The notes under the pieces: generated by a model
What the model was told of the DNA's origin: nothing
Databases searched by the model: none
Seen by the model: the letters and a program-made list of their open reading frames with translations, nothing else
Position numbers and translations under genes: made by a program
Assembly: GCA_050955045.1 (NCBI GenBank)
Contig: JBPBQV010000021.1
Span: 21,220-85,219, forward strand
Length of the DNA: 64,000 nucleotides
Origin: Mucilaginibacter_A sp050955045
GTDB lineage: Bacteria; Bacteroidota; Bacteroidia; Sphingobacteriales; Sphingobacteriaceae
Direction: 5' to 3'
Shown here: piece after piece, positions 44,422-52,008 of the stretch
Numbering within the stretch: the stretch's first letter is position 1
Layout: each line of letters begins with the position of its first letter

Positions 44422-45075
44422 TTATACATCGATAATGCCTTTTTTGATAGCATGAATCACTAGTCCGACAATGTTTTTAGAACCGGTTTTTTCAAATAAC
44501 TTGGTACGGTAACCTTCTACCGTCCGCACACTTAGAAAAAGTTTATCAGCAATTTCAGTATTTTGTTTTTCCTGGCAAATCAGTTTTAAAATTTCTATTT
44601 CGCGTTCATTCAGTTCGGTTTCTTCTTTGCCTTTGGAATTATGCGTGCTTTTTTCCATCAATTGCTTAATCAGCGTAATAGATAAGTACTCATTAAAATA
44701 AAATCCCTTTTTATATACCGTAAAAATAGCATCTACAATTTCCTGCGGTTCAGCGTTCTTAAGCAGGTAACCGCTGGCTCCTGCTTTCATCATATTTAAA
44801 ATGTATTTATCCTCATTATACATGGATAAAGCAAGCACTTTAACATGACTAAAATTTTCGTGGATATAAGCTGTTGCCTGCATACCGTCCATTTCTGGCA
44901 TTTTAATATCCATTAGCACCACATCCGGACTTTTAACCGCTAATTGTTTAACCAGTTCAATCCCATTTCCCGCTTCAAAAATCAGGTTGAGATCAGTACA
45001 ATCTTCTAATGTTGCTTTTAAACCTTCTCTAAAAATCTTATGGTCATCCGCAATAGCTAAATTGATTACAGGCAT
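44422..45075 (-). CDS. NarL/FixJ-type response regulator
   Basis: A two-domain transcription factor of 217 residues. The receiver domain (about 1-120) has the acidic pair Asp10-Asp11, the phospho-acceptor Asp56 in VVLMDIKMPEMDG and the Lys in the GYLLKNAEP loop. The LuxR-type helix-turn-helix (about 150-215) has LNEREIEILKLICQ and ADKLFLSVRTVEGYRTKLFEKTGSKN. It is the last gene of a minus-strand set with its probable partner histidine kinase (50-base gap). Target genes unknown. Confidence 0.93.
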   Translation of the reverse strand: MPVINLAIADDHKIFREGLKATLEDCTDLNLIFEAGNGIELVKQLAVKSPDVVLMDIKMPEMDGMQATAYIHENFSHVKVLALSMYNEDKYILNMMKAGASGYLLKNAEPQEIVDAIFTVYKKGFYFNEYLSITLIKQLMEKSTHNSKGKEETELNEREIEILKLICQEKQNTEIADKLFLSVRTVEGYRTKLFEKTGSKNIVGLVIHAIKKGIIDV

Positions 45076-45125
45076 AATACTTTTTTTAATAATTGAATGT
45101 AAGTATTAACCTTTAATTATCAAAA

Positions 45126-45911
45126 TTAAACTATCGGAACTTTTATTTCCGCTTTCATGCCCTCGCCGGGTTTAGTTGTGATCACAATACTTCCTTTAAT
45201 AAAATGAGTTCGGCTTTGTATATTTTTTAAACCGGAACCATTTGTTGCTTCTAAAACATTATAGCCAGAGCCATTATCTTTAAAAGTTAATTGTATAGCG
45301 TTACTTTTAGTTGTCAGATTAACTTGAATAACAGTTGCATTGGCATGTTTAATGGTATTGCCGAAAAGTTCTTGTACAATGCGATAAAGTGTAACTTCAA
45401 TTTCAGCTCCATATCTTTTTTTATCAGTTTCATCGGTAAAAGTAACCTGTATTCCTGTTGTTTTCTGAATTTTTATACACAGATCATTCCATGCTTCCGC
45501 CAATCCGAAATCGGTTAATAAAGGCGGCCTAACGTTTTGAATAATGCTGCGGATTTCCTGTATGCAATCATCAATCAAACTTCTGGTATTGCTTAACACA
45601 GAAATTACCTTTTCATCATTGGCATAGGTTTTATCCAATCGATGCAGGTTGAGTTTAACGGCAGACAAAACCTGACCTACGCTATCATGCAAATCTTCTG
45701 CAAGTCTTTCCCGTTCGCTTTCCTGAGTTTCTAAAATTGCGCGTAACAAGTCATTTTGTTTCTCGTCTTGCAGTCTCCTTTTTTCTTCTTGGTTTGCAAT
45801 CATTTTCCGCTGGTAGATGATTACAAAAAGAAACAAAAAGGCAATTAGCAACACTACGACGATTGTGCCGATGATTAATAGAAATGTTAAACTGTCTTCT
45901 GAGGTTTGCAA
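45126..45911 (-). CDS. HisKA_3-type sensor histidine kinase (NarX/DegS-like)
   Basis: A 261-residue kinase with one N-terminal membrane helix (about 9-33), a short coiled linker, the dimerisation/phosphotransfer segment ESERERLAEDLHDSVGQVLSAVK with His75, and an HATPase_c domain (ELFGNTIKHANA, LTFKDNGSGY, NGSGLKNIQSRT). There is no periplasmic or PAS sensor domain, so the signal probably arrives through the 7TM protein whose gene overlaps it by 25 bases. It should phosphorylate the response regulator encoded next to it. Confidence 0.92.
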   Translation of the reverse strand: MQTSEDSLTFLLIIGTIVVVLLIAFLFLFVIIYQRKMIANQEEKRRLQDEKQNDLLRAILETQESERERLAEDLHDSVGQVLSAVKLNLHRLDKTYANDEKVISVLSNTRSLIDDCIQEIRSIIQNVRPPLLTDFGLAEAWNDLCIKIQKTTGIQVTFTDETDKKRYGAEIEVTLYRIVQELFGNTIKHANATVIQVNLTTKSNAIQLTFKDNGSGYNVLEATNGSGLKNIQSRTHFIKGSIVITTKPGEGMKAEIKVPIV

Positions 45912-46525
45912 GATAATCCGATGGCAAATAGCAAATTAGAAATAATATTAGCTGTTGAGTTAATTACAAGATATTCTTGAATATTCATTCGTCTGGCAAG
46001 CATGTATAGGAAAATTGTGAAAGAGAAATAAATCAGTACGCCAGAATTGATCCAGAATAGAGCTTGCTTTTCTATCTCCATAAACTCTTGCCGGTTAAAT
46101 ATCTGGTAAAAAAATAATAAAGATGCAATAATTAAATAAACACCTAAAGTCGTGTTTTCCCAATCTGGGTATTTCCAAATGCCGTTGATTATTGCAGCAA
46201 CTACAATTAATAAACATGTAACTACACTACAGATCAAAATAAAATTTTTTGTACGTTGATTGTAAAATGAGTTATAATAAAAAAAGGTGTAAAATATAGT
46301 GCTAATAAAAATAGATAAATAAAGCAACGGATGATTGTTTTTAGGTATAATTAATCCATTTACCGTTAAATATTTTATATAAACCAGCCACATCAGGAAA
46401 TCAATCAAAAAACTTAATAAAAAAAAGAAAGCAGCTGTTTTTAAAGTAGTATCTAAATTTTTGCGATTAAAAACAGCTGCAATAAAAGGTAATAGGCCAG
46501 ATGCAAAACCTAAATAATTTAACAT
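45887..46525 (-). CDS. Seven-transmembrane protein of unknown function, probable sensory partner of the histidine kinase
   Basis: A 212-residue integral membrane protein with about seven hydrophobic helices and short loops (first helix from about residue 5, last ending near 205). It has no recognisable enzymatic motif. Overlap with the downstream kinase gene by 25 bases means coupled translation, and the kinase lacks its own input domain, so this protein is a good candidate for the signal-receiving subunit. That role is inference; the protein family itself I cannot name. Confidence 0.7.
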   Translation of the reverse strand: MLNYLGFASGLLPFIAAVFNRKNLDTTLKTAAFFFLLSFLIDFLMWLVYIKYLTVNGLIIPKNNHPLLYLSIFISTIFYTFFYYNSFYNQRTKNFILICSVVTCLLIVVAAIINGIWKYPDWENTTLGVYLIIASLLFFYQIFNRQEFMEIEKQALFWINSGVLIYFSFTIFLYMLARRMNIQEYLVINSTANIISNLLFAIGLSCKPQKTV

Positions 46526-46548
46526 ATGCTCCTGTAGTTTATGATCAA

Positions 46549-46968
46549 TTAAACAGAACCAGGGCAGCCTTTAGTTTCCGGGCATGGCCATGATTGATCG
46601 TATAGTTCTCCAACCTCATCGTTTTCACCAGCAGTAGCTATAGCTAAGTGATGCCCATTTTGCACTTCAGTAGTAGCTTTATGCTTTGGCAATTGATCCT
46701 TGCCAGCACGGTTTACCCCGGATAAAACAAGCTGTTTACGGCCTTTTTCATCAACAGCATAGTGTATTCTCACACCCGCACAACCTGGTTGCTTAAGTAT
46801 GCTCTCAATTACTACTCTGCCAAAAAAATGCGAAGTTGTATCTTTATTGTTTCTGCGGTAGTTGCCTGTCCATGATCTTACAGTTTCTAACGAAATTTTG
46901 CCGCCAACACGTTCTAAACTACCTTTTTCAAAGTCATTTTCTTTTAATGATACATTTTCTTTTTCCAT
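46549..46968 (-). CDS. Small soluble protein with conserved-looking CP-x(n)-CPG C-terminus
   Basis: 139 residues, no signal peptide or membrane helix. VRSWTGNYRRNNKDTTSHFFGRVVIESILKQPGCAGVRIHYA (about 30-71) is the centre of the protein, followed by GRKQLVLSGVNRAGKDQL and a tail with WPCPETKGCPGSV. This pattern (WTxNYR, a QPGC segment, LVLxGV and a terminal CPxxxxxCPG-like motif) resembles a group of uncharacterised Bacteroidota proteins often seen next to sensor genes. Three Cys could bind metal or form disulfides. It lies 23 bases upstream of the 7TM gene, first in a four-gene minus-strand set. Confidence 0.65.
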   Translation of the reverse strand: MEKENVSLKENDFEKGSLERVGGKISLETVRSWTGNYRRNNKDTTSHFFGRVVIESILKQPGCAGVRIHYAVDEKGRKQLVLSGVNRAGKDQLPKHKATTEVQNGHHLAIATAGENDEVGELYDQSWPCPETKGCPGSV

Positions 46969-47156
46969 GATTTTTGTTTTTTATTTAAATGTAAGCACAT
47001 CTTCTTAAATTTTTCTTAACGCCAGTTAGCTGTTAAAAAATTAAATCCTATTTGTTTCAACGTAAATAATTTAATATCAGTAATTTAAATAATATAAGAT
47101 TCTGCTTGGATGACAATTTCAGGTGTTACCACCGTGCGGATTGCGTAGTTTTACGC

Positions 47157-47170
47157 ATACTGTTTTTATC
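47157..47170 (+). repeat. Dispersed motif B copy
   Basis: ATACTGTTTTTATC followed by ACTATC, in the gap downstream of the second GAPDH gene. Confidence 0.55.
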
Positions 47171-47204
47171 ACTATCTTTTGCCAATCTAAAAATTCAGGC
47201 ACAA

Positions 47205-47233
47205 AAAAACCGGAAGTTTACAACTCCCGGTTT
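47205..47233 (-). terminator. Intrinsic terminator of the second GAPDH gene
   Basis: AAACCGG and CCGGTTT flank AAGTTTACAACTC; read on the minus strand the stem is followed by a run of T. Confidence 0.75.
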
Positions 47234-47238
47234 AATCA

Positions 47239-47262
47239 GATGCTTCTTTTAGCACCTAAAAA
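47239..47262 (+). repeat. Dispersed motif A copy
   Basis: GATGCTTCTTTTAGCACC followed by TAAAAA, 11 bases after the end of the GAPDH gene. The layout equals the copy at 59603. Confidence 0.6.
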
Positions 47263-47272
47263 TTATATAGAA

Positions 47273-48268
47273 TTACAGTTTGCCAACTTCTTCAGCCAAG
47301 TCAACTAATTTGTTAGAATAGCCCCATTCGTTATCATACCAGGCTACCACTTTTACAAATTTATCATTCAAAGCTATACCTGCACCTGCATCAAAAATAC
47401 AAGTACGGGAATCTCCGATGAAATCCTGAGAAACAACAGCATCTTCAGTATAACCCATAATGCCTTTCAGTTCACCTTCAGAAGCTTCTTTCATAGCTGC
47501 TTTAATGTCTTCGTATGAAGCAGAATCTCTCAGTTTAACGGTTAAATCAACCACAGAAACATCAGCAACAGGAACGCGGAAAGACATACCGGTTAATTTT
47601 CCTTTCAATTCCGGGATAACTAACGTAACCGCCTTTGCAGCTCCGGTTGAAGATGGAATGATATTTTGTGCAGCACCGCGTCCACCTCTCCAATCTTTGT
47701 GAGACGGGCCGTCAACTGTTTTTTGTGTAGCAGTTGTTGCATGAACTGTGCTCATTAAACCTTCTTCAATACCAAATTTATCATTCAAAACTTTAGCTAA
47801 AGGAGCCAAACAATTTGTGGTACAGCTGGCGTTAGAAACAATGGTTTGATCTGCTGTGAGCTCTTTATCGTTTACGCCCATTACAAAAGTTGGCGTATCA
47901 TCTTTTGCCGGAGCAGACATCACTACTTTTTTAGCACCAGCATCAATGTGTTTTTGTGCAGTTTCTTTGGTTAAAAATAAACCAGTTGATTCTATAATTA
48001 CTTCAGCACCAACTTCGTTCCATTTCAAATTTGCCGGGTCTTTTTCGGCAGTTACACGGATAGATTTTCCGTTAACAACCAAATGCCCGCCTTCTACTGC
48101 AATAGTACCTTTAAATTCTCCGTGAGTAGAATCGTACTTTAACATGTAAGCCATGTATTCTGGGTCAACAAGATCATTTATGCCTACAATTTCAACATTT
48201 GGTCTGTTGATAGCAGCACGGAAAGCCAAACGGCCAATACGGCCAAAGCCGTTTATTCCTATTTTCAT
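47273..48268 (-). CDS. gapA: Type I glyceraldehyde-3-phosphate dehydrogenase (paralogue 2)
   Basis: Glycolytic GAPDH of 331 residues, the canonical length. MKIGINGFGRIGRLAFR (1-17), the NAD-selective Asp in GINDLVDPEY, catalytic Cys in SNASCTTNCLAPLAK and TTVHATTATQKTVDGPSHKDWRGGRGA-type loop (the standard GapA form) are all present. It is downstream of the kinase-fold gene and pfkA on the minus strand with only short gaps, suggesting one glycolytic transcription unit. Confidence 0.96.
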   Translation of the reverse strand: MKIGINGFGRIGRLAFRAAINRPNVEIVGINDLVDPEYMAYMLKYDSTHGEFKGTIAVEGGHLVVNGKSIRVTAEKDPANLKWNEVGAEVIIESTGLFLTKETAQKHIDAGAKKVVMSAPAKDDTPTFVMGVNDKELTADQTIVSNASCTTNCLAPLAKVLNDKFGIEEGLMSTVHATTATQKTVDGPSHKDWRGGRGAAQNIIPSSTGAAKAVTLVIPELKGKLTGMSFRVPVADVSVVDLTVKLRDSASYEDIKAAMKEASEGELKGIMGYTEDAVVSQDFIGDSRTCIFDAGAGIALNDKFVKVVAWYDNEWGYSNKLVDLAEEVGKL

Positions 48269-48273
48269 AATTT

Positions 48274-49122
48274 TTAATTTTTATTGATATAATACGTTAA
48301 TAAGTTATTGATAGGTTCTTTAATAATATTTTTGATATGAATATTTTGCTCATTAGCAGTTTGCTGCAACAAATCCTGGTAGATGGAAGATATGGTTCCT
48401 GCAAAATAAACAGGTGCATCTGGGTTTTCTGCAATTAATGGAAGTGTATAAAGTGATAAAAACTTTTGAAAACCCAACTTTACCAAATCCTGCATGTATG
48501 CTTCGTTTATGTTGTCTTTTACAAAATTTCGGAAAGAACTAAAAAATACAGCCGGTTGTGGTTGTTTGTACACTTTATCCAGAATTTGTTTTCTGTCGAG
48601 GTCAAATTTTTCTGTAAACTTTTTAGCCAATTCGTTAGGTAAGGTTTTATTCAGATAAGACTTCACAATTTTCATTCCGATCCAGTTTGCAGAACCTTCA
48701 TCTGCCAGAATATAACCTAAACCATAGTTATTTGGTTTGATTTTTTTTCCATCGAAGTAAGCTGCGTTAGAACCACTGCCGAGGATACAAACAATACCAG
48801 GCTGATCCTGACATGTTGCCAGTGCTGCTGCATAAATATCTGTTTCTATAATTACTTTTCCAAAACGAAAAAACTTTGAAAAAGCGTTAACAACAATTTG
48901 CTTTTGTTTGCCAGCAGTAACACCCGGACCAAAGAAGTAGATTTTTTTGATCTCTTCTGCATGATGAATCAAATGCGAATTTTTGTTTAGTAAAGAGAGT
49001 ATGCTTTTCTCATCACTTGCAAAAGGATTGATACCGTTGGTTTTAAAAGACTGTACAACGGTTTGCTTTTGCGCCAGCTTCCAGTTTGCATAATTAGTAC
49101 CACTATACACAACTGCAACCAT
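48274..49122 (-). CDS. BadF/BadG-type (N-acetylglucosamine-kinase-fold) protein with degenerate phosphate-1 loop
   Basis: A 282-residue protein of the ASKHA sugar-kinase fold, clearly related to the protein at 51026-51886: IVCILGSGSNAAYFDG, YGLGYILADEGSANWIG and KDNINEAYMQDLVK match its ILGTGTNTCIYDG, LAYILGDEGSGCYIG and the following segment. In the N-terminus, where active members have a DGGSTKT-type phosphate loop, it reads VYSGTNYANWKLA, losing the Asp, Thr and Lys. Upstream of the ATG no better start is available. It is therefore probably not an ATP-dependent kinase and may be a regulator or partner. It lies 4 bases from pfkA and 5 from gapA. Confidence 0.8.
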   Translation of the reverse strand: MVAVVYSGTNYANWKLAQKQTVVQSFKTNGINPFASDEKSILSLLNKNSHLIHHAEEIKKIYFFGPGVTAGKQKQIVVNAFSKFFRFGKVIIETDIYAAALATCQDQPGIVCILGSGSNAAYFDGKKIKPNNYGLGYILADEGSANWIGMKIVKSYLNKTLPNELAKKFTEKFDLDRKQILDKVYKQPQPAVFFSSFRNFVKDNINEAYMQDLVKLGFQKFLSLYTLPLIAENPDAPVYFAGTISSIYQDLLQQTANEQNIHIKNIIKEPINNLLTYYINKN

Positions 49123-49126
49123 CAGA

Positions 49127-50107
49127 TTAGATAGCTAAAATATGAACCATATCCAGCAAATCCGGCTCCAGCTTAAACTCATGTGTAGAAATAGCTTCCT
49201 CCAGTTCTGCCAGTTGGATTGAGTTTCCTTTTAAACCAACCATTTTACGGGTTTCGCCATCTAGTAAAGCTTTTACAGCAGCATAACCTAACCGGCTTCC
49301 CAATACACGGTCAAAGCTGCTTGGACTGCCACCTCGTTGCAAATGCCCTAAAATAGTTACTTTAACATCATAAGATGGTACATGCTCTTTTACTTTTTTG
49401 GCAATACCATAAGCTCCACCGTTTTTATCACCTTCGGCTACAATTACAATACTGGAAGTTTTTTTATTACTACCGGATTTTAAATTTTCAATCAACTCAT
49501 CAATAGCAGTTTCTTTTTCGGGAAGTAAAATAGCTTCGGCACCACCCGAAATACCAGCACGTAGGGCAATACAGCCCGAATCGCGGCCCATTACTTCTAT
49601 AAAAAATAATCCATCATGCGCATCTGCAGTATCACGCAGTTTGTCTAATGCTTCAACTACAGTATTGGTAGCAGTATCAAAACCCAGCGTAAAATCTGAT
49701 CCGTATAAATCATTATCAATTGTACCTGGTATCCCAATAACCGGAATGTCATAAATTCTGGAAAAACGTTCAGCTCCGGTAAAAGTGCCGTCACCTCCAA
49801 TAACAATCAGGCCATCAACACCTCTGTTTTTCAAATTCTGATAGCCTTTTTCTAAACCACTTTCTTCTTTAAATTCCAGGCAACGTGCAGTTTTCAGGAT
49901 GGTACCGCCAAGATGCAAAATGTTACTTACAGAACGTTCGTCCATGTCGTACATATTGTTATTGATCAATCCCTGATAACCTTGCTTCACACCAATAACC
50001 TGTAAACCATGATAGATACCTGTTCGCACCACAGCACGAATGCAAGGATTCATACCTGGTGCATCTCCGCCCGAAGTTAGTACGGCAATCTTGTTTATTT
50101 TAGACAT
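49127..50107 (-). CDS. pfkA: ATP-dependent 6-phosphofructokinase
   Basis: Commits fructose-6-phosphate to glycolysis. 326 residues with VLTSGGDAPGMNPCIRAVVR (8-27), the catalytic PGTIDNDLYGSDFTLGFDTA and MGRDSGCIAL, and GHLQRGGSPSSFDR. The GGDAPGMN loop with Gly at the ATP-discriminating position fits ATP rather than pyrophosphate use. First gene of a minus-strand unit with the degenerate kinase-fold protein and gapA; divergent from the NrtR-like regulator, whose gene begins 109 bases away across a palindromic spacer. Confidence 0.96.
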   Translation of the reverse strand: MSKINKIAVLTSGGDAPGMNPCIRAVVRTGIYHGLQVIGVKQGYQGLINNNMYDMDERSVSNILHLGGTILKTARCLEFKEESGLEKGYQNLKNRGVDGLIVIGGDGTFTGAERFSRIYDIPVIGIPGTIDNDLYGSDFTLGFDTATNTVVEALDKLRDTADAHDGLFFIEVMGRDSGCIALRAGISGGAEAILLPEKETAIDELIENLKSGSNKKTSSIVIVAEGDKNGGAYGIAKKVKEHVPSYDVKVTILGHLQRGGSPSSFDRVLGSRLGYAAVKALLDGETRKMVGLKGNSIQLAELEEAISTHEFKLEPDLLDMVHILAI

Positions 50108-50140
50108 TTTATAAACGGCTCCTTGTTGTGCGAAGATAAG

Positions 50141-50155
50141 GTGTAATCTTTACAC
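50141..50155. promoter_or_regulatory. Candidate operator palindrome between pfkA and the NrtR-like regulator
   Basis: GTGTAA TCT TTACAC is a perfect inverted repeat with a 3-base centre. A second pair TTACA ... TGTAA (50194-50215) and AAGGT A ACCTT (50185-50195) lie just before the regulator's start. The position between divergent genes suits binding by the regulator itself. Confidence 0.5.
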
Positions 50156-50216
50156 TAAGTAATATATTATTTATTAAATTTGAAAAGGTAACCTTACAAT
50201 ACCATAACGCTGTAAT

Positions 50217-50912
50217 TTGGAACTAATTCTACCAAAATTTGATTCGATATTTTCTATTGATTGTGTAATCTTTGGATTTCAGGCAAATGAACTGAAAATT
50301 TTGCTGATCGAAAGAAACGAAGAACCGTATAAAGGATGGCGCGCGCTACCAGGTTATATTGTTAAAAATGATGAAAGTATTGATGATGCTGCCGAGCGTA
50401 TTTTATATGAACTAACCGGCTTGCACGGTTTGCACATGGAGCAGTTTCATACTTTTGGTGATTTAGACCGACACCCACAAGGCCGTGTAATTACGGTTGC
50501 TTATTACGCTTTAATTCGGATTGATAGCCACGAAGAATTAAAACCAGTTACAAATTTTGCGCGGAGTGCATTCTGGTGTCCGGTTAATGAATTGGTAAAA
50601 CTGTCTTTTGATCATGGTCATGTTTTTGAAACCGGATTTCAAAAAATACGCCGCAGATTAAGTTATCAGCCCATTGCTTTTGAGTTGCTGCCCGAAAAAT
50701 TTACCTTAACGCAGTTGCAAACACTTTATGAAGCCATCCTGAACAAAAAGCTGGATAAACGCAATTTCCGAAAAAAAATGTTGAGCTATGGTTTTTTAAA
50801 AGAACTGGACGAAAAGCAAAAAGGCGTTTCTTATCGTGCTGCAAAATTATACCGTTTTGACCGCAGAAAATACAATAAAATTTTTCAAAATGAATTGAAC
50901 ATCAATGGTTGA
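50217..50912 (+). CDS. NrtR/AraR-like transcriptional regulator (Nudix domain + winged helix)
   Basis: A 231-residue protein with an N-terminal Nudix fold (about 10-140; SIDCVIFGFQANELKILLIERN, WRALPGYIVKNDESIDDAAERILYELTGL) and a C-terminal winged helix (about 155-225). The Nudix box is broken: the catalytic REUxEE reads RILYEL (about 61-66), so two metal-binding Glu are gone. This is the usual pattern of Nudix-derived sugar or NAD regulators that sense ligand without hydrolysis. The start is TTG at 50217; no ATG exists in the first 70 codons. Divergent from pfkA, so it likely controls the sugar genes here and itself. Confidence 0.8.
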   Translation: MELILPKFDSIFSIDCVIFGFQANELKILLIERNEEPYKGWRALPGYIVKNDESIDDAAERILYELTGLHGLHMEQFHTFGDLDRHPQGRVITVAYYALIRIDSHEELKPVTNFARSAFWCPVNELVKLSFDHGHVFETGFQKIRRRLSYQPIAFELLPEKFTLTQLQTLYEAILNKKLDKRNFRKKMLSYGFLKELDEKQKGVSYRAAKLYRFDRRKYNKIFQNELNING

Positions 50913-50956
50913 TGCTTCTTTTATCACCTCTTTTTTGGTGTGCTAAAGGAAGCATC
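50911..50956. repeat. Inverted pair of motif A forming a long hairpin
   Basis: GATGCTTCTTTTA (50911-50923) faces TAAAGGAAGCATC (50944-50956); inner CACC and GGTG also pair across CTCTTTTTT-like bases. It starts within the regulator's stop codon. Confidence 0.65.
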
Positions 50957-50966
50957 ACACTAAAAC

Positions 50967-51004
50967 AAAAAACCTGCTTTAATAAAATTTAGAGCAGGTT
51001 TTTT
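50967..51004. terminator. Bidirectional terminator between the regulator and the kinase gene
   Basis: AAAAAACCTGCT and AGCAGGTTTTTT form a perfect 12-bp stem with A and T tracts on the two sides. Confidence 0.85.
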
Positions 51005-51008
51005 GTTT

Positions 51009-51022
51009 GATAAAAGAAGTAT
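51009..51022 (-). repeat. Dispersed motif A variant
   Basis: GATAAAAGAAGTAT just downstream of the minus-strand kinase gene. Confidence 0.5.
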
Positions 51023-51025
51023 TTA

Positions 51026-51886
51026 TTATTTTGATAAAGGTGCCAAATCCAAATGGTATTTTACCAGATCATCTATCGGCGAGCGGATAATGCGGCCAAA
51101 AGGCATTCCGTATTCTTTTGCGGTTTCTTCCAATACATTGCGGAAATTATATCCAACAGAACCAATGCAGTTAAAAGAATAATTTTGATAATCAGGATAA
51201 TGACTAACTAAATTTCTGAAAAAATCTTCAAAAGAAGTTTTTACTAAATTGCGAGAGTAAGCAATGTTTGCTGTATTATCATATACAAACTTGCTAAAAC
51301 TGGCACAAAAGCGGTTTGGCAAAGGCTTGGTATAAACGGTATCAATAATATCATCGGGTGTTAAATGAAAAGTTTCCCAAAAAGTATCGCGTACTTCTTG
51401 TGGCATATAACCGCGTACATAGTCCGAAAGCAATTTTTTGCCGATATAGCAACCGCTGCCTTCATCACCCAAAATATAAGCTAAAGAGTTGATTTTGAAA
51501 GTGATATCTTTACCATCATAAATACAGGTATTAGTTCCGGTGCCCAAAATAGCTGCAAAACCAGAATTTATACCTAACAATGCACGTGCAGCAGCCATTA
51601 AATCATGTCCTACAAAAACTTTAGCTGTTTTAAACACAGCTGACATAGCATCTTCAACAATTTTTATTTTATCAGCCACATCGCAACCGGCACCGTAGTA
51701 ATACAACTCAGTAATATCTTCCTTTTTAAGATCAGAAGGTAAATTTTCATTTAGCGAATTAATAATATAGGCCGTATCAGAAAAAAAAGGATTATAACCT
51801 TCGGTGTTATAATATACTTTTTTACCGTATTCATTAATCAGACACCAATTGGTTTTGGTTGAGCCGCCGTCAGCTATTATGATCAT
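51026..51886 (-). CDS. BadF/BadG/BcrA/BcrD-type kinase, N-acetylglucosamine kinase-like (intact)
   Basis: A 286-residue ASKHA-fold kinase. The phosphate-1 loop IIADGGSTKTNWCLI (3-17) is intact, as are the phosphate-2 region FAAILGTGTNTCIYDG and LAYILGDEGSGCYIGKKLL. It most resembles N-acetylglucosamine kinases, which phosphorylate amino sugars released in wall recycling; the sugar is not proven by sequence. It is a paralogue of the degenerate protein at 48274-49122, and the two lie either side of pfkA and the NrtR-like regulator. It has its own short upstream region and converges on the regulator gene. Confidence 0.82.
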   Translation of the reverse strand: MIIIADGGSTKTNWCLINEYGKKVYYNTEGYNPFFSDTAYIINSLNENLPSDLKKEDITELYYYGAGCDVADKIKIVEDAMSAVFKTAKVFVGHDLMAAARALLGINSGFAAILGTGTNTCIYDGKDITFKINSLAYILGDEGSGCYIGKKLLSDYVRGYMPQEVRDTFWETFHLTPDDIIDTVYTKPLPNRFCASFSKFVYDNTANIAYSRNLVKTSFEDFFRNLVSHYPDYQNYSFNCIGSVGYNFRNVLEETAKEYGMPFGRIIRSPIDDLVKYHLDLAPLSK

Positions 51887-51942
51887 AAAGTGCTATAATT
51901 AGTATTAGGTTTTAAAAGTACAATTTAACTACTAAATCCGCG

Positions 51943-51979
51943 AAAAAAAAACCTGTTTGTATTAACAAACAGGTTTTTT
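51943..51979 (-). terminator. Intrinsic terminator of the Gly-rich secreted protein gene
   Basis: AAAAACCTGTTTGT, loop ATTA, ACAAACAGGTTTTTT; lies after the minus-strand gene ending at 52009 and upstream of the kinase gene. Confidence 0.85.
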
Positions 51980-52008
51980 ATACTTATTACAGCTTCCAAA
52001 CACTATAA

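Larger units (their letters stand above)
46969..47272. other. 304-base gap between the signalling genes and the second GAPDH
   Basis: Contains the upstream region of the signalling set (AT-rich 46969-47100), a motif B copy (47157), the GAPDH terminator (47205-47233) and a motif A copy (47240). No gene or RNA seen. Confidence 0.6.
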
